A program made the position numbers and the translations under genes. DNA of 64,000 nt from Pigmentiphaga sp. H8 (GTDB lineage: Bacteria > Pseudomonadota > Gammaproteobacteria > Burkholderiales > Burkholderiaceae_B). The notes below the pieces were generated by a model. It was not told the origin of the DNA and did not search any database. It saw only the letters and a list, made by a program, of their open reading frames with translations. Positions 25,369-32,731 of this stretch are shown here, piece after piece. Positions within the stretch are counted from its first letter, which is position 1; every line of letters starts with the position of its first letter. The DNA lies in the NCBI RefSeq assembly GCF_003854895.1, contig NZ_CP033966.1, positions 2,232,001 to 2,296,000 of the forward strand. The letters are read 5' to 3'.

Positions 25369-26083
25369 GCGCGCTGCGCCGAATCTGTTGGCCAGGGACA
25401 TCCATGGCTTCTATGGCGACAGCCACATCCTCCACGGAGTGGACCTGATCGTCGGCCGGGGCGAATCCGTCGGCCTGCTGGGCCGCAACGGCATGGGCAA
25501 GAGCACGCTGATCAAGAGCTGCCTGGGATTGCAGGCCAAGATGAGCGGGGAGATCAAGGTAGGAGGAACGCGGGTCGATGGCTGGAGGCCGGAACGGATC
25601 GCCCGGCTGGGCGTGGCCTATGTACCCGAGGGCAGGGGGATCTTTTCTTCCCTGTCGGTGCTGGAGAACCTGAAGGTGGCTGCCCGCCGGGGCCCCGATG
25701 GCCGGCAGGACTGGAGTCTCGATCGGGTGCTGGACCTGTTCCCGCGGCTGGTTGAGCGCCTGGGCAACGGTGGCGCGCAGCTTTCGGGCGGCGAGCAGCA
25801 GATGCTGTCCATCGGACGCGCGCTGATGACGAACCCGGACCTGTTGGTGATCGACGAAGTGACCGAGGGGTTGGCGCCGCTGGTGATGAGGGAAATCTGG
25901 GCCACCGTGGACCGGGTGAAGGAGGCGGGGATGGCTTGCCTGCTGGTGGACAGAAATTACCGGTCGGTGCTGGAAAGCACGGACCGCTGCTATTTCATGG
26001 AGAAGGGACGCGTCGTCTGGGAGGGCGCATCGCCAGAAGCTCTGGCCGACCGTGACATGCTGGCGAGGTATCTGGGCGTGTGA
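25355..26083 (+). CDS. ABC transporter ATP-binding protein, LivF type
   Basis: 242-residue second ATPase. Walker A GRNGMGKST, the LivF marker VAYVPEGRGIFSSLSVLENL, signature LSGGEQQMLSIGRAL and Walker B LLVIDEVTEGLAP. The H-loop region reads LLVDRN where most LivF proteins have LVEQN, a mild deviation. With the four genes before it this makes a complete five-component uptake system. Confidence 0.92.
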   Translation: MPPAERAAPNLLARDIHGFYGDSHILHGVDLIVGRGESVGLLGRNGMGKSTLIKSCLGLQAKMSGEIKVGGTRVDGWRPERIARLGVAYVPEGRGIFSSLSVLENLKVAARRGPDGRQDWSLDRVLDLFPRLVERLGNGGAQLSGGEQQMLSIGRALMTNPDLLVIDEVTEGLAPLVMREIWATVDRVKEAGMACLLVDRNYRSVLESTDRCYFMEKGRVVWEGASPEALADRDMLARYLGV

Positions 26084-26139
26084 TGCCGGCCGTCCATCCG
26101 AGGAGGAAGCCCGTGGGATGCCAGGAGGCCTGTGCTAAT

Positions 26140-26152
26140 CTAAGCGACTTAG
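26140..26152. promoter_or_regulatory. TAAG-N3-CTTA inverted repeat upstream of marR (site 2)
   Basis: CTAAG (26140-26144), CGA, CTTAG (26148-26152). It lies 84 nt before the proposed TTG start of the MarR gene, in the 152-bp space after livF. It matches the architecture of sites 1 and 3, which supports autoregulation and supports reading this stretch as promoter and not as coding sequence. Confidence 0.55.
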
Positions 26153-26235
26153 CGAAGCTACTGACATATCTTCCAGCCGGCGAGGCCGCAGTCAGTGGCA
26201 GAGCCTGGTTGGAGTGCTGTCGCTTGGAGGATCGG

Positions 26236-26883
26236 TTGAAAGACCAGATAAGTTCCCTGGGAGGAGCGTCGCGGCCGGAAACGGTCACAGTTTCCCGGCG
26301 CGAGTTGTTGGTGAATCGCTCGGACAGCACGTTCCGCAAGACGATCCATACCCTGATGGCGATATCGAACAACATCGATGCGCTGCGGATAGGCTATGGC
26401 GAACTGATCGGTATTTCCGGACCCCAGCATGAATTGATCATGGTGATCGCGCGAGTCAATGACGGCCAGGGCATAGGCGTGGGGGAGCTGGCGCGATTGA
26501 TCAGGAAGAGCAGTCCATTCGTGGTCATGGAGACGAATCAGCTTCAGAAGCAGGGATTGATCGAGAAGATTCCTTCGTCCGAGGACCGGCGCCGCGTCGT
26601 GCTGCGCGTCACGCGTCAGGGCGAGGAGCGCCTGGCCGAACTGGCGCCGTATCAGCGGGAGATCAACGACATCCTGTTCGGAGATTTCAGCCGGGAAGAA
26701 TTCCTGGATTTCTTCGAACGCCTGGGGCAATTGCTGCCTTCCAGCGAAAGAGCGGTCGAGATCGTCGAATCGTTCGTGCGAGAACGGCAGCGTCAGGAAA
26801 TGTTCGTGGCCGCGAGCCGGCCCGCCAGGGCACCTGCCCGGGCGGGACGTGGACAGCCACGGAAGTCCGCTTCAGTGAAATGA
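26236..26883 (+). CDS. MarR-family transcriptional regulator
   Basis: 215 residues from the TTG at 26236, which has GGAGG five bases upstream. The frame is open to 26080, but that would add an untypical 52 residues over an operator-like sequence. The winged-helix core runs about residues 65-165: ELIMVIARVNDGQGIGVGELARLI, then the wing SSEDRRRVVLRVTRQGEERLAEL, the MarR signature DxRxR region. The C-terminus is a basic Ala/Arg/Pro tail (PARAPARAGRGQPRK). Most likely ligand: the aromatic substrate of the HpaB-type oxygenase. Proposed targets are the three TAAG-N3-CTTA sites. Confidence 0.83.
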   Translation: MKDQISSLGGASRPETVTVSRRELLVNRSDSTFRKTIHTLMAISNNIDALRIGYGELIGISGPQHELIMVIARVNDGQGIGVGELARLIRKSSPFVVMETNQLQKQGLIEKIPSSEDRRRVVLRVTRQGEERLAELAPYQREINDILFGDFSREEFLDFFERLGQLLPSSERAVEIVESFVRERQRQEMFVAASRPARAPARAGRGQPRKSASVK

Positions 26884-26896
26884 CGGCAGGGCGAGG

Positions 26897-26928
26897 CCGG
26901 CCGCGGCATGTCCAAGGCCGGTTTTTTT
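26897..26928 (+). terminator. Rho-independent terminator after marR
   Basis: CCGGCC at 26897-26902 pairs with GGCCGG at 26916-26921 across 13 nt and is followed directly by seven T residues (26922-26928). It begins 14 nt after the marR stop and separates the transporter/marR unit from the next promoter. Confidence 0.7.
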
Positions 26929-26940
26929 GTGGTCTTAAAT

Positions 26941-26960
26941 ATAAGTAACTTAATTAAGTT
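26941..26960. promoter_or_regulatory. TAAG-N3-CTTA repeat fused to a 14-bp palindrome upstream of the flavin reductase operon (site 3)
   Basis: ATAAG (26941-26945), TAA, CTTAA (26949-26953); this runs into the perfect palindrome AACTTAATTAAGTT at 26947-26960. The stretch from 26935 to 26975 is markedly AT-rich and lies 69 nt before the DUF1330 start. Bases ATAAGTA.CTTA are shared with site 1. Confidence 0.6.
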
Positions 26961-27028
26961 TGTTAGTTTATAAGGAATGGCGCCATCCGCACGAAGGTGG
27001 AGAGCCCTGGAATCGGACAGGAGGAGAC

Positions 27029-27334
27029 ATGGCGAAGGGATATGTGATCGCGCGGGTGGAGGTGACCGACCCGCAAGCCTACGCGGCGTATGCACGCGTC
27101 TCGGCGGAAGCGGCGCGCCTCCATGGAGGCAAGGTGCTGGCCAAGGCCGGTGCGTACGTCGAGCTCGAGGGTGAAGCCAGGCCGCGGAACGTGGTGCTGG
27201 AGTTTCCCAGCCTTGCCCAGGCGGTCGCCTACTACAGCTCGGTGGAATACCAGGCCGCCCGGGCGAAGCGGGCTGGCGCCGCCATTGTGGACATCGTCGC
27301 GGTCGAAGGCGTGGACGAGGAGCTGGGAGCATGA
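27029..27334 (+). CDS. DUF1330 family protein
   Basis: 101-residue ferredoxin-like alpha/beta protein: KGYVIARVEVTDPQAYAAYA at the N-terminus and the conserved ARPRNVVLEFPSLAQAVAYYSSVEYQAA segment. The family has a dimeric alpha-beta-barrel fold and unknown reaction, and often accompanies aromatic catabolic genes. AGGAGGAG precedes ATG 27029; the stop overlaps the flavin reductase start by 4 nt, so the two proteins are made together. Confidence 0.85.
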   Translation: MAKGYVIARVEVTDPQAYAAYARVSAEAARLHGGKVLAKAGAYVELEGEARPRNVVLEFPSLAQAVAYYSSVEYQAARAKRAGAAIVDIVAVEGVDEELGA

Positions 27335-28383
27335 ACACCATCGATCCGGCCGCTCTGCGCCGCTGTCTGGGGTCCTTCGTCACCGGCGTGACGGTCGTTA
27401 CCGCCATTGATCGGCAGGGCGGATTGCAGGGCATGACGGCTAATTCGTTCACTTCGGTGTCCCTGGATCCGCCCTTGATCGTCTGGAGCCTGCGCACCAG
27501 TTCGAGCAGCTTCGAGGCGTATCGCGGCGCGAAGAGATTCGTCGTCAACATCCTGGCCCAGGACCAGGTCCACGTGTCGAACCTGTTCGCCAGGCCGGGC
27601 GAAGGGCGGTTCGACGCCATCGCCTGGTCTGGCGGACTGGGCGGAGTCCCGTTGATCGAGGGCTGCGCCGCGCATCTGGAGTGCTGCTTGGAGGCGACCT
27701 ATCCAGGAGGCGATCATGTCCTGTTCCTGGGGCGGGTGGAGAACATCGTTACGAACGACCGGAAGCCGCTGGCGTTCGGGTTGGGCAAGTACATGGTGGT
27801 GCAGCCTCACGACCATCAGGTCGACCTGTCCGGCAGCGTGGCGGAGCTGGGCGCGGTCCATGCCGCCCGGGGGGTGCTGGACGAGGTCTTTCGGAAGACG
27901 GATCTGACGGTTGGCCTGGGCGTCTGGGGCAACATGGGGCCGACGATGATCTGGTTCAACGAGTCGTCGCGTCCGCTGGACTTGAAGCTGCGTTGCGGCA
28001 TGGTGATGCCGCTGTTGGGATCGGCCACCGGCAAGGTTTTCGCCGCCTTCGGCCGCCAGGCCGAGATGGCACCCCGGATCGAGGCGGAACTGCAACAGGC
28101 CTGGCGCGTCGGCCACGAGTCCGGCCTGCGCGACGAAGCCGAGCATATGCTGGCACAGGTCCGCGCCACGCGTGTGGCGGCCGTGCGCGATTCCTTGTTG
28201 AACGGCGTATTCGAACGCCGTGTCCATGCCGTCAGCGTGCCGGTGTTCGATGCGCGGGGCGCCATTGTGCTTGCGCTCACGATGATGAGCCACGACGATG
28301 GATTCGGTCAGGACCATCCCGCCGTGGACGTACTCAAGAGCGCCGGGCGGGAGCTGTCCGGACAGTTGGGATTCGCGGGCTAG
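27331..28383 (+). CDS. Flavin reductase fused to an IclR-type effector-binding domain
   Basis: 350 residues in two domains. Residues 5 to about 160 are a flavin reductase (RutF/HpaC-type) with GSFVTGVTVVTA, GMTANSFTSVSLDPPL and VVNILAQDQ. Residues about 170-350 match the ligand-binding half of IclR regulators: MPLLGSATGKVFAAF, RDSLLNGVFERRVHAVSVPVFD, ARGAIVLALTMM. There is no helix-turn-helix. The likely role is to supply reduced flavin to the HpaB-type oxygenase, with the IclR half sensing the aromatic substrate and gating NADH oxidation. A functional parallel is the A. baumannii HPA hydroxylase reductase C1, whose extra C-terminal domain binds HPA. The gating is inference. Confidence 0.88.
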   Translation: MNTIDPAALRRCLGSFVTGVTVVTAIDRQGGLQGMTANSFTSVSLDPPLIVWSLRTSSSSFEAYRGAKRFVVNILAQDQVHVSNLFARPGEGRFDAIAWSGGLGGVPLIEGCAAHLECCLEATYPGGDHVLFLGRVENIVTNDRKPLAFGLGKYMVVQPHDHQVDLSGSVAELGAVHAARGVLDEVFRKTDLTVGLGVWGNMGPTMIWFNESSRPLDLKLRCGMVMPLLGSATGKVFAAFGRQAEMAPRIEAELQQAWRVGHESGLRDEAEHMLAQVRATRVAAVRDSLLNGVFERRVHAVSVPVFDARGAIVLALTMMSHDDGFGQDHPAVDVLKSAGRELSGQLGFAG

Positions 28384-28386
28384 CGG

Positions 28387-29154
28387 CTACACCGCCGTAT
28401 ACCCGCCATCGGCCAGCAGGTCCGTGCCCGTGACGAAGGCCGCCGCGTCGCTGGCCAGGAACAGCGCGGCCTCGGCGATCTCGGCCGGGGTGGCGATGCG
28501 GCCCAGGGGATGGCGGGGGGCCAGCCGGGCGCTCGCCGCGGCTTCGCTGCCGTAGCGGCGGGTAAGCCGGCTGGTCATGACCGAGCCGGGAGACAGGCTG
28601 ACGGCGCGTAGACCCTGCTGTGCGTAGTCCACCGCGATCGAGCGGGTCAGGCCCAGCAGCGCGGCCTTGCTGGCGCTGTAGGCGCCCGCGCCAGGATTGG
28701 TCACGTGCCCGAGCTGGGACGCGATGTTCAGGACGACGGCACCCGGCGCGCGCAGCAGGTGGGGAATGGCCCACTTGGCCATCAGGAAGGCGCCGGTCAC
28801 GTTCACGTCCAGGGCCCGCCGCCAGTCATCTACCCCCAGTTCGCCTATAGGCAGTCGTGGCGAGACGATGGCCGCATTGTTGACCAGGATATGCAGCGCG
28901 CCGAAATGAGCAGCGGTGGCCTCGACGGCCTGGCGCGCGGAATCGGCATCGGCCACGTCGCAGCCCAGCGCCACGCTGCGTTCCGGAGCCGGACCCAGGC
29001 GGGCGCGCGCCTCGGCTCCGGCCCGGTCTCGATCCAGCCAGGCCACGCGGGCGCCGGCAAGCAGGAACCGGCCGGCGATCGCGGCTCCCAGATCGCCCGC
29101 GGCGCCGGTCACGATCGCGATCCGGCCGGACAGGGGCAGGCGGGAGGATTCCAT
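28387..29154 (-). CDS. SDR-family NAD(P)-dependent oxidoreductase
   Basis: 255-residue classical short-chain dehydrogenase. Cofactor motif TGAAGDLGAAIA (residues about 16-27), structural NNAAIV, catalytic Ser in NIASQLGHV, and YSASK (Tyr/Lys). Acidic Asp in WLDRDRAG suggests NAD preference. The C-terminus GTDLLADGGYTAV is usual. It converges on the flavin reductase gene (3-bp gap) and is divergent from the Bug gene at 29374, sharing an AT-rich promoter with inverted repeats. Confidence 0.9.
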   Translation of the reverse strand: MESSRLPLSGRIAIVTGAAGDLGAAIAGRFLLAGARVAWLDRDRAGAEARARLGPAPERSVALGCDVADADSARQAVEATAAHFGALHILVNNAAIVSPRLPIGELGVDDWRRALDVNVTGAFLMAKWAIPHLLRAPGAVVLNIASQLGHVTNPGAGAYSASKAALLGLTRSIAVDYAQQGLRAVSLSPGSVMTSRLTRRYGSEAAASARLAPRHPLGRIATPAEIAEAALFLASDAAAFVTGTDLLADGGYTAV

Positions 29155-29178
29155 AAGAGATTCCGAGGCATTTAAATG

Positions 29179-29277
29179 TCTACACTTTATTCTTTTTTAT
29201 ATGGTTTGTTTCCAATAATTAGAGAATTTTTGATGATTTTGTGAGGGTAAATCTCTAGTACATAGATAAAGTGTTGA
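29179..29277. promoter_or_regulatory. Two facing TCwACACTTTAT elements in the SDR/Bug divergent promoter
   Basis: TCTACACTTTAT at 29179-29190 and, on the opposite strand, TCAACACTTTAT (29266-29277). They differ at one of 12 positions and are 75 bp apart in an AT-rich 219-bp gap. Each lies on the side of one divergent gene (24 nt from the SDR start; 96 nt from the Bug start), so a single regulator could serve both promoters. No regulator gene is adjacent. Confidence 0.5.
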
Positions 29278-29373
29278 TAGTTCGAGGAACCAAGGTTTAT
29301 TCTGAACCGAAAATCCAAGGGGCGCCGCCCGGCGTGCGTTCCCCATGTCGTCACTTTCCCTTCAAGGCCGTCC

Positions 29374-30396
29374 ATGGGTACTGTCTCCGATTCGCTTCAT
29401 GTCAACGCACGCCGCCGCCTGCTGCTGGCCGCGGCGCCTCTTGCCGCATCGGCCTTCTCGGGCGGCGCACGCGGCGCGGCGGGCGGAACGGGTTATCCGA
29501 CACGCCAGTTGACGCTGGTCTGCCCGTTTCCCGCCGGCGGGTCGGCCGACACGGTCAGCCGCCTGGCGGCGCACGCCCTGGCGGCCGAGCTGGGGCAGTC
29601 GGTGGTGGTCGAGAACAAGGCCGGTGCCGGCGGCAACATCGCCGCAGACTACGTCGCCCGCGCGCCGGCCGATGGCTACACGCTGCTGGTGGCGGGGCAG
29701 GCCATCCTGGCGATCAACAAGCCGCTCTATCGCAAGCTGCCGTACGACGCGGAAAAGCAGTTCCGCTTCGTGTCGATGATCGCGTCGATGCCCAACGTGC
29801 TGGTCATCAATCCCAAGACGGTGCCGGTGGCCGGCATCAAGGAGTTCGTCGCCTACGTCAAGGCCCATCCCGGCGACGTCAGCTACGGGTCCAACGGTGT
29901 CGGCTCGCTGTCGCACCTGACGACCGAGATGCTCGCCAAGGCGGGCGGGATGAAGTTCCTGCACGTGCCCTACAAGGGCAGCGCGCCGCTGATGGTGGAC
30001 CTGGTGGCGGGACGCCTGGGGTTCTGTTTCACGGGCTCGGCCCTGGCCGCCCAGATGGTGAAGGAGGGCAGCGTGAAGGCCCTGGCGGTCACGACCAGCG
30101 AGCGCATCCGCGCGCTGGCGGACGTGCCCACGCTGGTGGAGTCTGGCTTTCCGGAACTGAACGCGCCGAGTTGGTTCGCGATGGTGGCGCCTGCGGGCGT
30201 CAAGCCCGAGGTGTTCGAGCGGCTGAGCCAGGCCATGGCCAGGGTTACCGCCTCGTCCGACTACGTCGCCGCGCTGGACAAGGCGGCCAGCATCGTCGAA
30301 ACGATGGATCCGGCCGCCGGCGAGGCCCGCCTGAAGCGCGAACGCGCATTCTGGACGGAAGCGGTGACCATGACGGGGGCGACGGCCCGTGATTGA
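29374..30396 (+). CDS. Bug-type (TctC) periplasmic solute receptor, Tat-like signal
   Basis: 340-residue receptor. The N-terminus has an Arg-rich n-region (NARRRLLLAAAPLAASAF) before the hydrophobic stretch, suggesting possible twin-arginine export, unlike the other Bug proteins here. Mature landmarks: CPFPAGGSADTVSRLAA, VVENKAGAGGN, PADGYTLLV and HVPYKGSAPLMVDLVAGR. It is followed by a PhyH-family dioxygenase gene, probably cotranscribed (43-nt gap). Confidence 0.88.
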   Translation: MGTVSDSLHVNARRRLLLAAAPLAASAFSGGARGAAGGTGYPTRQLTLVCPFPAGGSADTVSRLAAHALAAELGQSVVVENKAGAGGNIAADYVARAPADGYTLLVAGQAILAINKPLYRKLPYDAEKQFRFVSMIASMPNVLVINPKTVPVAGIKEFVAYVKAHPGDVSYGSNGVGSLSHLTTEMLAKAGGMKFLHVPYKGSAPLMVDLVAGRLGFCFTGSALAAQMVKEGSVKALAVTTSERIRALADVPTLVESGFPELNAPSWFAMVAPAGVKPEVFERLSQAMARVTASSDYVAALDKAASIVETMDPAAGEARLKRERAFWTEAVTMTGATARD

Positions 30397-30439
30397 CCCC
30401 GGGCAGGATGCCGGGAAACGCAAGGAGCGGAGGGCCAGG

Positions 30440-31261
30440 ATGCTGAGCGATCAACAGATCGACGCGTACGCGCGCGAGGGGTACGTCAGTCCGGTGGAGG
30501 CCTTTTCGCCGGAGCAGGCGCGCGGCTACCGCGACCTGCTGGAGTCCGCAGAGCGGTCGGGCGGGGGACTGTCCGCGGATCGGCGCCGCAAGATGCATCT
30601 CTATCTGAAGTGGGTGGACGACATCGTCCGCCATCCACGCGTGCTCGATGCCGTCCAGGACCTGATCGGCCCGGACATCTTGCTCTTCCACCTGACCTGC
30701 TGGATCAAGGAGGCGCACACCGATGCGTTTGTCAGCTGGCATCAGGACTCGACCTATTTCGGCCTGGATCCCGCCGAGCACGTGACCGCCTGGGTGGCGC
30801 TGTCCCCCAGCAACCGGGAAAGCGGCTGCGTGCAGGTGGTGCCCGGCAGCCACGCGGGGGGGCAGCAGCGGCACGCGGCTGGCGGGGATGCCGGCAACAT
30901 GCTGAAGACGGGCCAGCGGCTAGACGTGCCCGACGATGCCCGTATCGACCTGATGCAGCTCCAGCCCGGGCAGTTCTCGCTGCATCACACCTATCTTTTC
31001 CACAATTCCATGCCCAACCGCTCGCCGGACCGGCGCATCGGCCTGGGTATCAGCTATATTCCCGCCCACTGCCGGTGCGACAGCCGCCAGCGCCTGTCCG
31101 CCAGCCTGGTACGAGGCGTGGACCGCCACGGGAATTTCGACCTGGATCCGGCGCCGGCCGCGGATTTCGATCCGCAGGGCATGCGAAGCCATGAAGCGGC
31201 GATGCGCCGCTGGCATGCCGCCCGCGCGGAGTTGATCCCCAAGGCGAATACCGCGACATAG
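30440..31261 (+). CDS. Phytanoyl-CoA dioxygenase (PhyH) family Fe(II)/2-oxoglutarate oxygenase
   Basis: 273-residue cytoplasmic oxygenase. The iron triad is seen as HQDSTYFGL (His-x-Asp) and the later HHTYLFHNS, with the 2-oxoglutarate-binding Arg in SPDRRIGLG. ATG 30440 with AAGGAG upstream is preferred; a GTG at 30389 overlapping the Bug gene would add 17 untypical residues. Family members hydroxylate small organic compounds, amino acid derivatives or phosphonates. The substrate is unknown and probably the ligand of the preceding Bug protein. Confidence 0.85.
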   Translation: MLSDQQIDAYAREGYVSPVEAFSPEQARGYRDLLESAERSGGGLSADRRRKMHLYLKWVDDIVRHPRVLDAVQDLIGPDILLFHLTCWIKEAHTDAFVSWHQDSTYFGLDPAEHVTAWVALSPSNRESGCVQVVPGSHAGGQQRHAAGGDAGNMLKTGQRLDVPDDARIDLMQLQPGQFSLHHTYLFHNSMPNRSPDRRIGLGISYIPAHCRCDSRQRLSASLVRGVDRHGNFDLDPAPAADFDPQGMRSHEAAMRRWHAARAELIPKANTAT

Positions 31262-31457
31262 CCCGGGCGGCCGCCTCGTGTTCCACCCGTAGTTTCCCCG
31301 GTGTTGCGCCGGGGGTACTGGCTGAACCGCGGCCTGTCCGGTGTCGCTATCATGTCTTCCGAGGAGGCCGGTCGTCGGCAATGGGCACCGACCCGGCCAG
31401 GCTCCCGGGAGACCGGCGTGGGCCGGTCGGCAGCCGTCCCATACCGAGTGCGGCATC

Positions 31458-32621
31458 ATGAACAACAACGACACCTTGCTTGCGCTCGCCCATCCCCTGA
31501 TCGCGCTCCTGCTGGCGGCCATGTTCTATGGCGCGTGGCGCTACGCGCATCGCCAGCCGCAATTCCTGTACTTCGCCGTGGGCTTTGCCTGCTACGCGAG
31601 CGGCATATCCATGCAGATCCTGCTGTGGCCGCCCTGGCTGCAGGCCAACATCGCGTTGACGGGCGTGGCCTACGCCAGCGCGATCTTCTGCTTCGCGCGA
31701 GGCTTGACGGCGCTGGAGGATAGGCGGCTGCCCTGGCTGCCGGCCGTGCTCGTGCTGGCGGTCATGCTGGCCATCCGCATGGCCAGCGCGCAGGACGAAG
31801 CGCTGTTCCGGCTGCGGGTGGCGACCACGCACATCGCCGCCGCGCTGGTGTTCCTGCTGGCGCAGTGGCAGGTCCGCCATATGGCGCGGGGAACCGCCCT
31901 GGAGCGCCTGCTGTTCTGGTGCGTGGCCGCGTGCTCGCTCAGCCTGTTCCCCCGAGCCATGCTTGCCACGCAGCCGGCCGACCGCTACGGCTACGAACAT
32001 TCGCTCTATTGGGAGGTCACGCAGACCAGCTTCTATTTCTTCGGGATAGCGGTGGCCTTCCTGATGCTGGGCCTGACGTCGGTGCGGACCATCGCCAGCC
32101 TGAGCCAGGCAAGCCGCCGGGATCCGCTGACGGGGATGAACAACCGGTCGGGGCTGGGCGAATTCCTGGCGGCACGCCTGCCCCTGTGCGCAAGCTATGG
32201 CCTGATCATGGTGGACGTGGATCATTTCAAGGGGATCAACGACCGCTACGGCCACCCGGTGGGAGATGCGGTACTGAAGCGGCTGGCGGCGGTCATGGAG
32301 CAGGGCATACGCACGGGCGACGCGGTGGGCCGGTTCGGCGGGGAGGAGTTCATGGTCGTTCTGCCCGAGGCCTCGGAAGACGAGACGAAGCGGGTGGCCG
32401 AGCGGCTGCGCGCGGCGGCGGCCGCGCAGGATTTCTCGGACATCGCGCCGGAGCTGCAATGCACCGTGAGCCTGGGCGTGGGCAGCTTCGAGCACGCCGT
32501 CTCGTTCGAGCTGGCCTACGCGACCGTGGACGAGCGCCTGGCACGGGCCAAGCGCCTGGGCCGGAACAGGGTGGTGGGGAAGGAGCCCGGCTGGGCCGTC
32601 CGGCGCAGTTCGGGAGCCTGA
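31458..32621 (+). CDS. Membrane GGDEF diguanylate cyclase
   Basis: 387 residues. About six hydrophobic segments fill residues 1-210, then a GGDEF domain (about 220-375) with SRRDPLTGMNNRSGL, VDVDHFKGINDRYGHPVGD and the intact active site RFGGEEF. It should make c-di-GMP at the inner membrane in response to an unknown signal. The gene begins 197 nt after the PhyH gene and precedes a second c-di-GMP gene by 110 nt. Confidence 0.88.
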   Translation: MNNNDTLLALAHPLIALLLAAMFYGAWRYAHRQPQFLYFAVGFACYASGISMQILLWPPWLQANIALTGVAYASAIFCFARGLTALEDRRLPWLPAVLVLAVMLAIRMASAQDEALFRLRVATTHIAAALVFLLAQWQVRHMARGTALERLLFWCVAACSLSLFPRAMLATQPADRYGYEHSLYWEVTQTSFYFFGIAVAFLMLGLTSVRTIASLSQASRRDPLTGMNNRSGLGEFLAARLPLCASYGLIMVDVDHFKGINDRYGHPVGDAVLKRLAAVMEQGIRTGDAVGRFGGEEFMVVLPEASEDETKRVAERLRAAAAAQDFSDIAPELQCTVSLGVGSFEHAVSFELAYATVDERLARAKRLGRNRVVGKEPGWAVRRSSGA

Positions 32622-32731
32622 GCTTCCCGAGCCAAACGCGTGACGGGCGGAGGGATGTTTTGCTATAAGAAGGGCGGGTTCTCCAGCCTGCCCCCGACAA
32701 CAATGATAGATACGCATCCGGGACGACGGTC

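Noticed and set aside
26080..26235. Extension of the MarR protein to a start overlapping the livF stop
   Set aside because: The 52 extra residues are not MarR-like, the stretch contains the TAAG-N3-CTTA element, and TTG 26236 has a GGAGG at ideal spacing.
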